The notes: generated from the sequence alone by a model not told the origin. A stretch of DNA of 23,187 bases from Schoenoplectus triqueter (GCA_964058805.1 CAXKVV010000827.1:1-23187), one strand, 5' to 3'. Counted from the stretch's first letter, positions 1 through 10,031 are shown. Translations and numbers: made by a program.

Positions 1-72
1 GTGCAGTCATCCCTCATCAGTATCTCACAATTTCGCAATCTAGTTCTTGTATTATATCTTTGAATGCCAAAA

Positions 73-92
73 TCTCTCTCTCTCTCTCTCTC
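73..92. repeat. (CT)n microsatellite in MRE11-like intron
   Basis: A pure run of CT dinucleotides (about ten units) lies in the intron just before the first recognisable exon remnant at 120. It is a simple sequence repeat. No upstream exon is recognisable in bases 1-119. Confidence 0.85.
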
Positions 93-1634
93 ATATCTCA
101 TTCACTGTTGAACAACTAGGTGGGAGATTTGATCGAGAAGGGTAGCAGGTCTACACCAAGTAGATCAGAGCTGAAACTCCCATTAGTCAGAACAAAAGTA
201 ATATTTTTCATTAATTATAATTAACTTTGTTATTTTTAGTAACTTATTGAAAATTATACAACTCATATACTTTATACTAACTAAACTTTCCATGTTATAA
301 TTTGAGGTTGACTACTCAGGATTTTCAACAATAAACAGTCAAGAGGTTTGGACAGAAGTATGCAGGGAAGGTAGTTTGATTATAATTTATCAACCAACTT
401 GTTTTTTTTGTGTGCAGTGTGTGTAATAAACAGTAAACCCACTTACCATTTGACTTGTAGGTTGCCAATCCACAAGACATTCTCATCTTTTCTAAGGCTA
501 CAAATCTGTTCAAGGTACTGCTGATTTTATTGTACTGTAACACATGGTGGCATATAATCTATTAATGTGATCATTACTAGACACATTGTTTCATATGCAG
601 AGACAGTAGATAAATCAGAGAGACTTCAGCCAGAGTAACTGAATCAGCAAAATATTGAGGCCCTTGTCGCAGAGAGCAATTTGGTATTCTAATTCTGAAT
701 ATCTTTGTTTTGACTTCTAGTAAACTACATTTATGTTAAAAACTTCTATGAAATAAGCTTCTAAATGTAGCCTGAATCTTTATTTATTTTGGATTTTGGT
801 TTAGTTATGTTTTACCTCGTTATGTTTGAACATGTGCTTAATTAAGAATATAAAATTAAGTTCTGGTTAATATCTTCTAATATCCCAATCCCATTCACTG
901 ATGTGCTGTACTGGTATACACAGGAAGTATTGTTATCCTATTTGTTAATGAGATAAGTTATTGGGTACACTTTTCAGAAAAAGAGTCTTGATGATATTTT
1001 GATTATTTTCCAATAAACTTTACAGAAAATGGAGATACTGCAAGTAAACGACTTGGATATTGCATTGCATGATTTTGTGAACAAGGATGACAAAACTGCA
1101 TTTTATGCCTGTCTTAAGCAAATCCTTGAGGAAACAAGAGTGAGTTCTGTTTGATTCTATATTGCTGGTTGATTCCAGTTTCGTGTGTTGTTTATCTTTT
1201 ACTAAAAGATAACAGTCATTAGTTGTTGCAACCCTAACTTAACTCAAACAGAGCAGATTCATTACTGGGGAGTGGATATTAACATATGCCAATTCTCCAT
1301 TAAACTGAGTTCTCCAATTCCTTGCTGCTAATGGGGATTTAGTCTGATTTATAGTATCTCAGTCATTCTTAATATTTGCATAACAAACTAAATTCTGAAG
1401 CTAATACTTTGAGCATTCAAGAAGAAGAAATCACTGTTAAAGTGGGCGTATACATGCAGGTACTAAGCTTTTATATTGTCAAGTTATTTTGCTTTCTAAT
1501 TCTTAATTTGTTATATGATTACATCAAAGTCTTTCTGCTTATCTCTATTTTTTATCATTTTTCTATTTATTATTATTATTATTTTATTTATTTATTTTCT
1601 TTTTCTTTCATCATATTAATTATTATCATTGATA

Positions 1635-1858
1635 TTTGAGATCTTTGATCTTATGCTTTCCGATTGGATTTCATTTCTAGCCTACCCAATTTATTTGGGA
1701 TTAAAGACTTTGTTGTTGTTGTTGTTTTCTTTGTTTTTCTAATTGCATTTAAGTTATATTTAAGATCTCTGATCTTTTGGATTGAATTTCATTTCTAGCC
1801 TACCCAAATTTATTTGGTATTTTTAGGTTTTGTTGTTGTTGTTCTAATTGCATTTCAG
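1635..1858 (+). repeat. Tandemly duplicated SINE-like 3' tail in MRE11-like intron
   Basis: Two copies about 118 bp apart share 'ATCT(T/C)TGATCTT', 'TTTCATTTCTAGCCTACCCA', a stretch resembling TTTGGGATTAAAGACTTTG followed by (TTG)n, and 'TTCTAATTGCATTT'. The CTACCCAATTTATTTGGGATTAAAG..TTGTTGTTG ending resembles the 3' end of plant tRNA-derived SINEs of the Au/TS type (known family feature). No A and B boxes were found upstream, so these are tail fragments at most. The second copy ends exactly at the splice acceptor of the exon at 1859, and the first copy ends in a similar 'GCATTTAAG'. The intron end was therefore duplicated. Confidence 0.6.
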
Positions 1859-2751
1859 GAACGGGTGAAGGAAAGGGCACTACAACCCAAAGATAGTCTA
1901 GGAGTCAATTCAAGTTCGCAGAGTATACATGTCAGTATTTTTATCATTTTCCTTTGCTTCACTTGCTCTGCCGTATGACCCCTTATGGTTAGCTTTTACA
2001 TCATCCAAAACCAACTCCAAAATTAATCAACTTCGAATAACTCTCTCATGGAACTCATTCATCACTATATGATGGTTGACAATTTACTAACTAATTTGTG
2101 TTTTATTAGTTAGGAAAACCCTCTATTAGGTAGGAAAACCTCTCCTAATATTCACTTTAACCTATTTAACCAAAATCAGCTCTAATTTAGCCATAATTTT
2201 CCTATAAAGAGCTAAAATATTCTTTAGCGGGTTAATGACAGAGGCAAAACTGGGGTGGCACTGAGTAGCCCCAATGCATTGAGTGATGATGAATATTATG
2301 GTGAGAGGCTGTCAATGCCGGCCTCCAATTCAGAGAGGTCACAAACAGGCTGCAACAAGAGGGAGAGGTAGAGGCTCTACACCTGCTAAAAGGGGTAGGA
2401 AGGCAGAAAGCTCGTTCGTGCAAAACTTGTTTATGCAGCAGGACCAAGATGATGATGATGTTGGTGCATCAACTCGGATGAAGAAGACTCCACCTCAACC
2501 TCGTGTAAGTCGATTCTTTTGACCTTCTTTTGTTTTTAAATTTTGTTGGATCGTGGGGAAAACATAATCCTGACTGGAGTGAATGTCTAGCTTACCATTG
2601 CAATGCGTTTCCTCATAACTTGGCTGATGAATTTTAAACATTTTTAATTAATCTCTCTAGATTCAGTTTGCGGACTATTGGTGTTGCTTCAAATTTTGAT
2701 TGACAGGTACCCAGGAATTATGGTTTTATAAAGAGATATTTCTGTGGATAG

Positions 2752-3567
2752 CCTCAGTTGACATCAATCCACTTGTTTTTGGGAAAAAAGTTAAAGAGTT
2801 CTGTGCATGTGCTCTTGTTAGAAGAAAATAATGTAATATTAAAAGATCTCAGAAAACATTCATCATCGATCAAATCAGACCCTTATATTCTATGCACAGA
2901 TAATGAGCAACACACTAGCAATTAGCCAGCGATCATCAATCTGTTAATTTGCATATTTGGGAATATAGCAATCTATATAATGAAGCAATAAATGAGACAG
3001 CTAGCAAGACTGATTAGGAAATAGCAACGGCTAGTGGAGCCAAAAGAGCTTATTAATAGGCAGTGTAATTCTTGTACAAATAGTACAATCAACACAATTC
3101 ATATTCTCTCAAAAATCCAATATTTTGTCAGATTAATATTGGTCTGACCAGTTTTTGTCAAGTTTCTAACTTGGTAATTTTGTGAATGGAAATGAATCAT
3201 AGGTAGTTTAATTAAGATTGTGCTTGCAATTGACAACCCCTACTGTCAACCAAGTTTAAAAACGTGTTGTTGGTCGATTTGCAATTAGTGCTATGATTGA
3301 ATGTATATGAAACTGATACAAATATGTTTCATTCTCTTCCACAAAGCCTGCCTTGGCTGGTATTATTTGCCACAATCAGGTGTTACAACTTAAAAGAAAG
3401 GTGTTTCATGACGTCAGTAGAGTGCCGACTATGAAACTATGGTAGATATGATATTAACTTAAAAACTTGGCCTGGTCTTAGGTGAATATTAGGAGGTGTA
3501 GGTAGGCAAATATATATCCAAGTCGAACTGCTGGAATAAGGAATATAGAGACGTCCGGACGAAATAA
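2752..3567. other. Intergenic DNA downstream of MRE11 pseudogene, possible solo LTR remnant
   Basis: No gene is supported here. The segment from about 2817 (starting TGTTAGAAGAAAAT) to about 3118 (ending TCTCTCAAAAATCCA) looks like a Copia-type long terminal repeat. It begins with TG, ends with CA, and has a 'GTGTAATTCTTGTACAAATAG' stretch followed by 'CAATCAACACAATTC', typical of Copia LTR 3' parts. No matching 5-bp target duplication was found and there is no partner LTR or internal region, so the call is weak. The remainder is unstructured AT-rich sequence. Confidence 0.3.
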
Positions 3568-3753
3568 TTGTTTGTCTTTTTACATATGGAGTTGACTAAT
3601 GATGAGTTACCAATGAATGACCATGTGTTTTTCGAAGGAGAAATGATGATAGTAGGGCTACATGCTGGCACGAGAGAGAAGAGCATCCTATCTCTTTACG
3701 CTCATAAATTAACACGCTGGTCCCGTGAGCTATTTACATTTATGGACCAATAG
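3568..3753 (+). CDS. Unrecognised 61-codon open frame, possible gene fragment
   Basis: This is an open frame with a balanced, non-repetitive amino acid composition (for example LTNDELPMNDHVFFEGE, MMIVGLHAGTREKS, SLYAHKLTRWSRELF). Its local base composition is clearly less AT-rich than the flanks. That makes it more protein-like than most chance frames nearby. I do not recognise the family. The first Met has poor support, since a second Met at codon 7 precedes the better-looking part, and no promoter or splice context is evident. It could be a piece of a dead gene left between transposons, or chance. The minus-strand frame over the same bases looks less protein-like. Confidence 0.25.
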   Translation: MFVFLHMELTNDELPMNDHVFFEGEMMIVGLHAGTREKSILSLYAHKLTRWSRELFTFMDQ

Positions 3754-4543
3754 TTGTTTCTTATCCTCGATTCATTCACAACTATTCCAACTATCCAATT
3801 GCCAATTTATTAAAAAAATAAAAATAAAAGATCGTGTATTTTGCATTAGTTTAAGTGTACATTATTATACAATTATTATATCCATATAGAATTTCAAAAT
3901 AATTATCAGAAGTTATCAAGATGTATCTAAATAAAACTCTGCAATAATTTATATATAGGAAGATGAATATCTATGAGTTGTTGTCCTATCCGTGAATAAT
4001 ATTTCGGGCTTCACTAATAGAAAAAGCGAATTATTCACTTAATGCGCGAATTAGTCACTAATAAAAACGAATTTTACTTATAAGACGTGATTAATTTTCT
4101 GGATTTTCGTGCTTACTATTTTTTTAAACTTGAAAGAAGAGTAAGCAGGCCTTTGCAGGGTTCTCGTGAGTTGTGAAGAGATACAATCATACAAATTACA
4201 AACCCATTGGAAAATTCAAAAAGTTATAGGAGCTGTTCGCTTATAGGGAGCCAACTTTGCGCGCTCTCTTTAAAGCTGTGCTTTCTCAAAGCTTATTAAT
4301 ATATATATTTTTTGTTTCTATTATTTTTTTATCAGGATTTCTGTGACGCTGAATTGTAGTTTCCAGTGATAATAATTTTTATTATATCATGATTTTTATT
4401 TCTCAATGATTACAATTTTTTTTAATATAATAAAATATTGAGAACAACCTTTTTTTCTTTTTCCGAATAATATCCAAATTATACGCAGAATTTTATATTT
4501 CGCTGAACATTTCAGCAATTTTTAATTTGTTGCTATGATTGTT
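3754..4543. other. AT-rich intergenic stretch, no feature recognised
   Basis: Low-complexity AT-rich DNA with no convincing reading frame, splice pattern or terminal repeat pair. Around 4015-4120 two short similar phrases (TTCACTAATAG.., GTCACTAATAAA..) recur but do not define an element. I see nothing else in it. Confidence 0.5.
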
Positions 4544-4551
4544 GCTAAAAT

Positions 4552-4823
4552 CAGGGACAAAGCTGTCTTGTAAAATAGGGGTCAAAATTTTTTAAATAAA
4601 TATAATATTGTAATTATTTTAAAGTTAAGTATATTTTTATATTTTTCTAATAAAAGTGTAAATTTAGAGGTATATTTTAAAAATATTTTTAAAGTAAAAT
4701 ATATTTTTAATAATTTCTTTAAAAATAGCTATATCTTAAAAAAATTGAATCACAAATTATTTTTAGGGAAAAAAATTTCATGGGTCAGCTGACTACATCT
4801 TCCCGGACATGACCCCGCCCTTG
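4552..4823. mobile_element. hAT-type MITE, 272 bp, with perfect 8-bp target duplication
   Basis: The element begins CAGGGACAAAGC and ends ACCCCGCCCTTG, so the termini are roughly inverted (CAGGG.. against CAAGGGCGGGG..). It is flanked by a perfect 8-bp direct repeat GCTAAAAT at 4544-4551 and 4824-4831. An 8-bp duplication and a CAGGG-like terminus are hallmarks of hAT elements (known). The interior is AT-rich with no coding capacity, so it is non-autonomous. Its right target duplication overlaps the left duplication of the next element. Confidence 0.75.
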
Positions 4824-4835
4824 GCTAAAATACAA

Positions 4836-5238
4836 GAGTAAGACTAGCGTGCACCTAGGAGTACAGAGCTCCTCTATGATTCTAATTCAAAAAATATATC
4901 AAATTATCTTCAAACTTTGATTTATCACTCTCATTAAATTTTTTATATTGAAATCTTGTGGGGTTCAAAAATTTGAGGTGTTTCGAGTTTTCTAAATCGT
5001 TCTTTTTAATTTTTTAAAATAATATACAAATATTGAATACTTTATTATTATTTTTAGAGTTGATTTTCAAAAATTAAAAAAAATAACTTCAAAAACTCGA
5101 AACACTCTAAATTTTTGTACCCTATAAGATTTTAATATAAAAAATTTAATAAAAATGATAAATTAAAATTTAAAAATTATTTGATATATTTTTTTAGTTA
5201 GAATAACGAAAAAAATATACGACATATTAATTTTACTC
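4836..5238. mobile_element. Mutator-type foldback MITE, about 403 bp, with 9-bp target duplication
   Basis: The two halves are long imperfect inverted repeats. The left arm from about 4876 (ATGATTCTAATTCAAAAAAT..) pairs with the right arm ending near 5206, and includes matched blocks such as GTTTCGAGTTTT (left) and AAACTCGAAACA (right). The extreme termini read GAGTAAGACTA at left and, as reverse complement, GAGTAAAATTA at right. A perfect 9-bp direct repeat AAAATACAA flanks it at 4827-4835 and 5239-5247. A 9-bp duplication fits Mutator-like elements (known). There is no coding capacity. Confidence 0.75.
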
Positions 5239-5247
5239 AAAATACAA

Positions 5248-6280
5248 ACTGTAATTATAATTTTGAAATGCCGCGGAAGATCTATGAGATGCATTAGTAA
5301 AACTGAAAACGGGCACTTTTTTTTTTGATGAAATAAAATAGAGTACCTTTGTAGACGACTTTTGTGCGTTCCTCTGAAGTCTGAACGCAGTATCGACTAT
5401 TCAACACTCATGTCCCCTTCATGCGGTACCATCCTCTCTTTCTGTGAGAGCGTCAGATCTCTCCTCTCTCTCATGTAGTCATGTTGCGCCAGTAGTAGTA
5501 GTACACGTTAATTATAATACTGACGTAGTACCCGAGTTATGAGACTCTTCTCTTTGGAAAAGTGAACTTGTCAAGTCAAAATGACAACCGACTTCCTACC
5601 ATCTCCAGTAACGGGAGGGATCCAGTTTTGTACTAGACCCGTGAGTTGGTTCTTGAATGAATGTGCACCAAACATTGGATTCTAATATTCTATGAATACA
5701 CTAAGTTGCACGAAGAGCTCTGCATCAAAGTTTGCAGTTGCATGTGTACGTAGAATAGTCGTAGATCTTTTCCAATCTGACTTTCCTCGTCTTCTGTCAC
5801 GTTAGTTTTCTTCTAATTTGATTCTTCAAATCGACACCTTACAATAATTACAAGCAAATGGTAAATAGAAAGGAGTAAATTACTGTCACAAGCAATGTGA
5901 AAAATTATCACCAATTTTTTTGTTCTCTGAAACCAAAAACAAAAAAAGTGAGAGAGAATATTTCTCTTCATGAATGAATCAATGAACTCATACTCATTCT
6001 GTCATTCATCCTTCTAAAAAGTAAAAACAATGGAATGAACCAACACAAAAGCTACATAGAGAGCGCCGCATGGAAACCAGCACAGTTTCTTAGTGTAGTC
6101 CGGTCAGAAAAGACCACTGCCAACATCGCTCAAGTCCACACTCCTACACACTTTAATAAATACACTGCAAACTGCACGAACTCTCTTCACTCTCCCAAAG
6201 TAACTAATAATATATCATCAGCACGCTTCCGTGTGAAGAGAGAGAGAGAGAGAGACAGCGGGTAAAGAAATTAAGTAACA
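5248..6280 (+). promoter_or_regulatory. Upstream region and probable 5' UTR of the LHT8-like gene
   Basis: No gene is seen. A weak TATA-like TTAATAAATAC sits near 6154, which would put transcription start around 6185. From about 6236 a (GA)n run of roughly nine units leads to the start codon at 6281, consistent with a GA/CT-rich leader as is common in plant UTRs. A (CT)-rich tract lies at 5459-5473. Promoter elements are inferred by position only. Confidence 0.4.
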
Positions 6281-9200
6281 ATGGACACACTGGACCAAAG
6301 AGCAATGGCGTCGGAGCCCGAGCTCGTGTCCATACCAGCAACGCCAAGAGGAGGCGGTCTCTCTACGCCGGAAACCAATGCACCTACGCCGCAGGGTTTG
6401 CGCTCGCCCCGGCCAATGACAGCTGTTGCTTCTGCCAAGTCATCGTCCTGGGGTCCCACGCCGCCGAGGCTTCTAAGCCCGGTGTCCATTTCAGCAATGG
6501 GTACCCCGGTCAAGCGGATCATTGGAAGCCTTAAAGGATATTTGGAGGAGGTTGATTATTTTTGTGTTGTTCTTTTAATTTATAGACTTCTTAATCAGAA
6601 TGGTTAAGTTTTCAATAATGCACTTTCGGTCTCAATTCCTGCACAACTTTCATCCAAACAATTATTCCTCTCTATAGTGTCAGCATTTATGTTTACCAGT
6701 ACAGGACATGACTAGTGCGCCAAATGAAGATTAGCGAATCTAATGTTTGTTTGGATAATGACCGACAGGTGGGTCACCTTACAAGACTTAACCCCCAAGA
6801 TGCGTGGTTGCCAATTACTGAGTCACGAAGTGGCAATGCCCATTATGCGGGGTTTCATTCGTTAAATGCGGGTCTTGGTTTTCAGGCCTTGCTTTTACCT
6901 GTGGCTTTCTCGTTTCTCGGCTGGTTCGTTCTTTTCATCCTTAGTTCTTTGTTTGCTTTTCTGTACTTTAGTTCTTTCTCCTATGTTCATACCATTACCA
7001 CTTTGAATCATGATTTACTTGGGTTTGTTTGCAATAATACCTAGAAATTTTCAGGGTAATTTGCATAGAAATCCTACTCATTAATGATTTCTAGCTCTTT
7101 GCTCACTCCAATGCAACCTGTTACGTACAGGAGTTGGGGAATAGTAGCATTGACGATTGCTTATGTTTGGCAACTGTACACTCTCTGGATCCTAGTTAAA
7201 CTCCATGAAGCTGTACCAGGTAGGCGGTACAATCGCTATGTAGAGTTGGCACAAGCTGCATTCGGTAAGAATTTGCCTTACATATTTTTTCTTTCTTTCA
7301 TTCTTACAAACGAAATTAACTAAACTAAATAAGTTATGGCCACCTACATGGTCTCATCAAAATGAAAAGATTACCGACCTCTATAATCTGTTTCCTGCTT
7401 TTCTGTCCTCATTTTTCAATTTTACTCAATTGTGCTGGGAATGTTAAAATCCAGTAGGGCACAGTATTACGAGCATTACATACTGGTATAGTCTCATTGT
7501 ATCAAGCTTATTCATTGTTTCATTTGTTCAGGTGAAAAACTAGGAGTTTGGTTAGCTCTTTTTCCAACTGTTTACCTCTCAGCTGGTACTGCAACTGCTT
7601 TGATACTCATAGGAGGTGAAACGATGAAGCTATTCTTTCAAATTGTATGTGGTTCCCTATGTACGACAAATCCTCTCTCGACGATTGAATGGTACCTGGT
7701 TTTCACCTCTCTCTGCATCGTTCTCTCTCAGTTGCCAAATCTCAACTCAATTGCTGGACTTTCACTTATTGGAGGTGTAACTGCAGTAACTTATTGTACA
7801 CTTTCATGGGTTCTGTCCGTTAGTCAAGTGAGGCCCCGTACCATCTCATACCAACCGCTGCAAATTCCTTCTTTCACTGCATCAGCTTATACATCTCTGA
7901 ATGCTCTGGGCATTATAGCTTTTGCTTTCAGAGGACACAATCTTGCTTTGGAAATACAGGTAGAATATATACAATTTCAACAGAAATAATTCTTCCTCTC
8001 CACTCTTTCATGATTCATTGCTTATTGCGTACTTAATTTCATCACCTTGTTGAGGCACTGAGTGTCAACTACCCAATCTAGGCTTGGTCACTGGTACTGG
8101 ACTTAACTGCCTAATCCAAAGTTAATCCTAGATTGTGCAGTTGATGCAATTTAGGATCTAGTTAGACATTGAGGCATAGTTGACCTTAATAGTGTCTTAA
8201 TTGCACTTGCACAGGATACTATTATCAGTTTAAAGAGCTGAATCTAAGTTTCAATACTAATTTGCTATCCATGAAGCTTGTGTTATGCAAGTATGTTGTT
8301 CTTCTAATTTCTAAAATATTTTCAGGCAACTATGCCATCAACATTTAAACATCCTGCACATTTGCCAATGTGGAGAGGCACAAAAGTAGCTTATTTTCTG
8401 ATTGCAATGTGCATATTTCCAATTGCAATTGGTGGTTATTGGTCCTATGGCAACATGGTAAGTATTCAATTCCATTTAACTTAACTTTTTCTTAGTTCTA
8501 CATTTGCGATTTCACCAGTTGCTTTAAGCTGATATAGAACAAGAACTATATTTTCAGTGTTTTGTTTCCAGAATTCCAGTAGTTACCTTGGCTAGCTTCA
8601 TTCGACCAAATCACATGGATAGAATGTAATGAAAAATGATATATATATATATATATATATATATGTAATTGTATGTTGTGGATCATGATAGATTCAGCTT
8701 TGAAATTCAAATAAGACCCAAGAAGTCAGAAAATATTAGTCCATTCTCATGTTTGCATGAACAAAGGCTAGAAGAGGGGCAGTAGTGTCAAGTTAGTATT
8801 TAAGAAACTTGGGCCAAACTAGTCAAGTTGCTTTATTAGCTCAATAATAATTCTCAAATAAGGGAAGCCCAAAAGAGGAACACAGGCATTTGTTGCAACT
8901 GTGAACAATAATGAGGTTCTCTTTGCAAGTATAAAATATTGCTTTACTGTTAAACAATCTTCCCTTTTTGTAATGCTCTTGGCAAACCATTTTTGTTGCA
9001 GATGCCTGCGGGAGGAATGCTAAATGCACTGTACATCTTCCACAGCCATGACATCCCTCAAGGCCTCCTCGCAACCACTTTTCTCCTTGTTGTATTTAAC
9101 TGCCTGAGCAGCTTCCAAATATACTCGATGCCAGTATTTGACAGCTTCGAGGCCGGCTATACCAGCCGTACCAACCGTCCCTGTTCGATCTGGGTCCGGT

Positions 9201-9487
9201 CAGGATTCCGGGTATTCTACGGTTTCATCTCATTTTTCATTGGAATTGCATTGCCATTTCTGTCAAGCCTTGCCGGGTTGTTGGGTGGCTTAACACTGCC
9301 GGTGACATTTGCATATCCATGCTTCATGTGGATTCTGATAAAGAAACCAGAGAGGTACAGTTTTGGGTGGTATTTGAATTGGGGACTTGGGATTTTGGGC
9401 CTGGGCTTTAGTTTTGCATTCTCAGTAGGAGGCGTTTGGAGCATGGTTAATAGTGGGCTTAAGCTGAAATTCTTCAAGCCCAATTAG
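6281..9487 (+). CDS. LHT8: Lysine/histidine transporter-like 8 (amino acid permease, AAAP family)
   Basis: Exons: 6281-6550, 6769-6923, 7131-7264, 7532-7959, 8326-8457, 9002-9487. All introns are GT..AG and the total is 1605 nt, giving 534 residues plus TAG. It is a proton-coupled amino acid permease of the AAAP superfamily, expected in the plasma membrane or endomembranes. Signature blocks match Arabidopsis LHT8/AATL1 nearly word for word: GYLEEVGHLTRLNPQDAWLP, ITES..GNAHYAGFHSLNAG, LHEAVPG(R)RYNRYVELAQAA, SAGTATALILIGGETMKLFF, FAFRGHNLALEIQ, STFKHPAHLPMWRG, SSFQIYSMPVFDSFEAGYTS and a C-terminal GLKLKFFKP. Residues 1-115 are a hydrophilic Pro/Ser-rich tail with seven SP/TP sites (21, 29, 36, 42, 60, 66, 75). 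About ten to eleven hydrophobic segments follow from about residue 118. Start: ATG at 6281 sits in AACAATGG, a strong plant context, but the Met at 6305 (MASEPELVSIPATP) aligns as well with the family start. Its substrate is not readable from sequence; LHT relatives carry neutral and acidic amino acids or ACC. No lesion was seen. Confidence 0.95.
8639..8664. repeat. (AT)n microsatellite in LHT8-like intron 5
   Basis: About twelve uninterrupted AT units lie inside the intron between exons 8326-8457 and 9002-9487. A simple length-variable repeat with no sign of function. Confidence 0.9.
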
Positions 9488-9618
9488 AAATGCGGAGATA
9501 AAGTTGTTTGTGTAAACTATCGAATGGATTTAAGAGTATTTATGAAGATGGATATCGTTTCGTACATTTTTTTTTCTTGGGTTCTTGCTTTTTTTTTAAT
9601 GCAATAAGTGCGAACGTA
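9488..9618 (+). terminator. 3' UTR of the LHT8-like gene with candidate poly(A) signals
   Basis: Downstream of the TAG at 9485-9487 the sequence has T-rich tracts and an AATAAG at about 9603, a plausible plant near-upstream poly(A) signal. The exact cleavage site cannot be seen. The Mutator-like foldback element starts directly after, so the transcript end may lie at or inside the element. Confidence 0.4.
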
Positions 9619-10031
9619 GAAGTCTCTCGATCAAAATATGTCGTTATTCTTGGAGAATAATAAGAGGTCTATTATTTTATTTAAAAAATAAAAAATAATT
9701 TAAAAAATAAAAAAATTATAGATATATTTTTTACTTATACATTGATGGTCTATAAAATATTATATAATTTCATTAATTTTTAATATTTCATCAAATATTA
9801 TCAAATTTAATGGTCTTTCATTAATGTTTACAACAGTTCTAAATTAACGGATTTGATGTATTATCAAAAGTTAATGAAATTATATGAAATTTGACGAGCT
9901 ATCAATCTACGAGTAAAATAACATATTTATAATTTTTTTATTTTTATTTTTTTAATATTTTTTAAATAGAATAATAGAACCTTTTTATTCTCCAGGAATA
10001 AATAACAGCAGATTCTGATCAAGAAGAAGTC
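9619..10031. mobile_element. Mutator-like foldback MITE, copy 1 of a three-copy family
   Basis: There are long inverted arms: left GATCAAAATATG..GTTATTCTTGGAGAATAA and onward (9629-9690), against right TTATTCTCCAGGAATAAATAACAGCAGATTCTGATC (about 9986-10021 as read). The interior contains 'TTTTTTACTTATACATTGATGGTC', which closely matches the element at 21462-21836, and the termini share a GATCA core with that element. Candidate 9-bp flanks (GCGAACGTA and GCCTATGTA) match at only 6 of 9 positions, so the exact ends are uncertain by about 10 bp. No coding capacity. Confidence 0.65.

Larger units (their letters stand above)
1..2751 (+). pseudogene. MRE11: MRE11 double-strand-break repair nuclease, 3' half, decayed intron-containing copy
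   Basis: MRE11 is the nuclease of the MRE11-RAD50-NBS1 complex. Only the region after the phosphodiesterase domain is in the window. Exon remnants read: 120-197 (VGDLIEKG..LKLPLVRTK), 307-370 (VDYSGFSTIN), 461-514 (VANPQDILIFSKA), 601-683 (DKSERLQPE, then LNQQNIEALVAESNL), 1026-1139 (KMEILQVNDLDIALHDFVNK..), 1382-1459, 1859-1930, 2228-2504 (with a GRGRGS..KRGRK and DDDD tail) and 2707-2751 (VPRNYG). Order and intron positions follow plant MRE11. Lesions seen: exon 307-370 is 64 nt where 63 are expected, with one extra base near 342-343; TAA at 636-638 replaces the expected Glu; 'AT' stands where the acceptor AG of exon 1382 should be; TAG at 2369-2371 in the entry frame of exon 2228, while the C-terminal match continues in another frame with much of the usual C-terminal region missing. 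Retained introns exclude a processed copy. The 5' half lies outside, so whether this is a duplicate or the only copy is unknown. Confidence 0.9.

Noticed and set aside
1376..1639. 87-codon frame as a separate gene
   Set aside because: It is an MRE11 exon (1382-1459) read through into the T-rich intron; the rest is low-complexity.
2232..2447. Minus-strand 71-codon frame
   Set aside because: It is opposite the MRE11 C-terminal exon and has no family resemblance.
1..2751. Processed (retroposed) MRE11 pseudogene
   Set aside because: Introns with recognisable donors and acceptors separate the exon remnants, and there is no poly(A) tail or flanking duplication.
6035..6265. 76-codon frame upstream of the LHT8-like gene
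   Set aside because: It lies in the promoter and GA-rich leader. Composition is not protein-like and no homologue was recognised.
6271..6522. Minus-strand 83-codon frame over LHT8-like exon 1
   Set aside because: A mirror of the GC-richer coding exon on the other strand.
9217..9483. Minus-strand 88-codon frame over the last LHT8-like exon
   Set aside because: Shadow of a clearly coding + strand exon.
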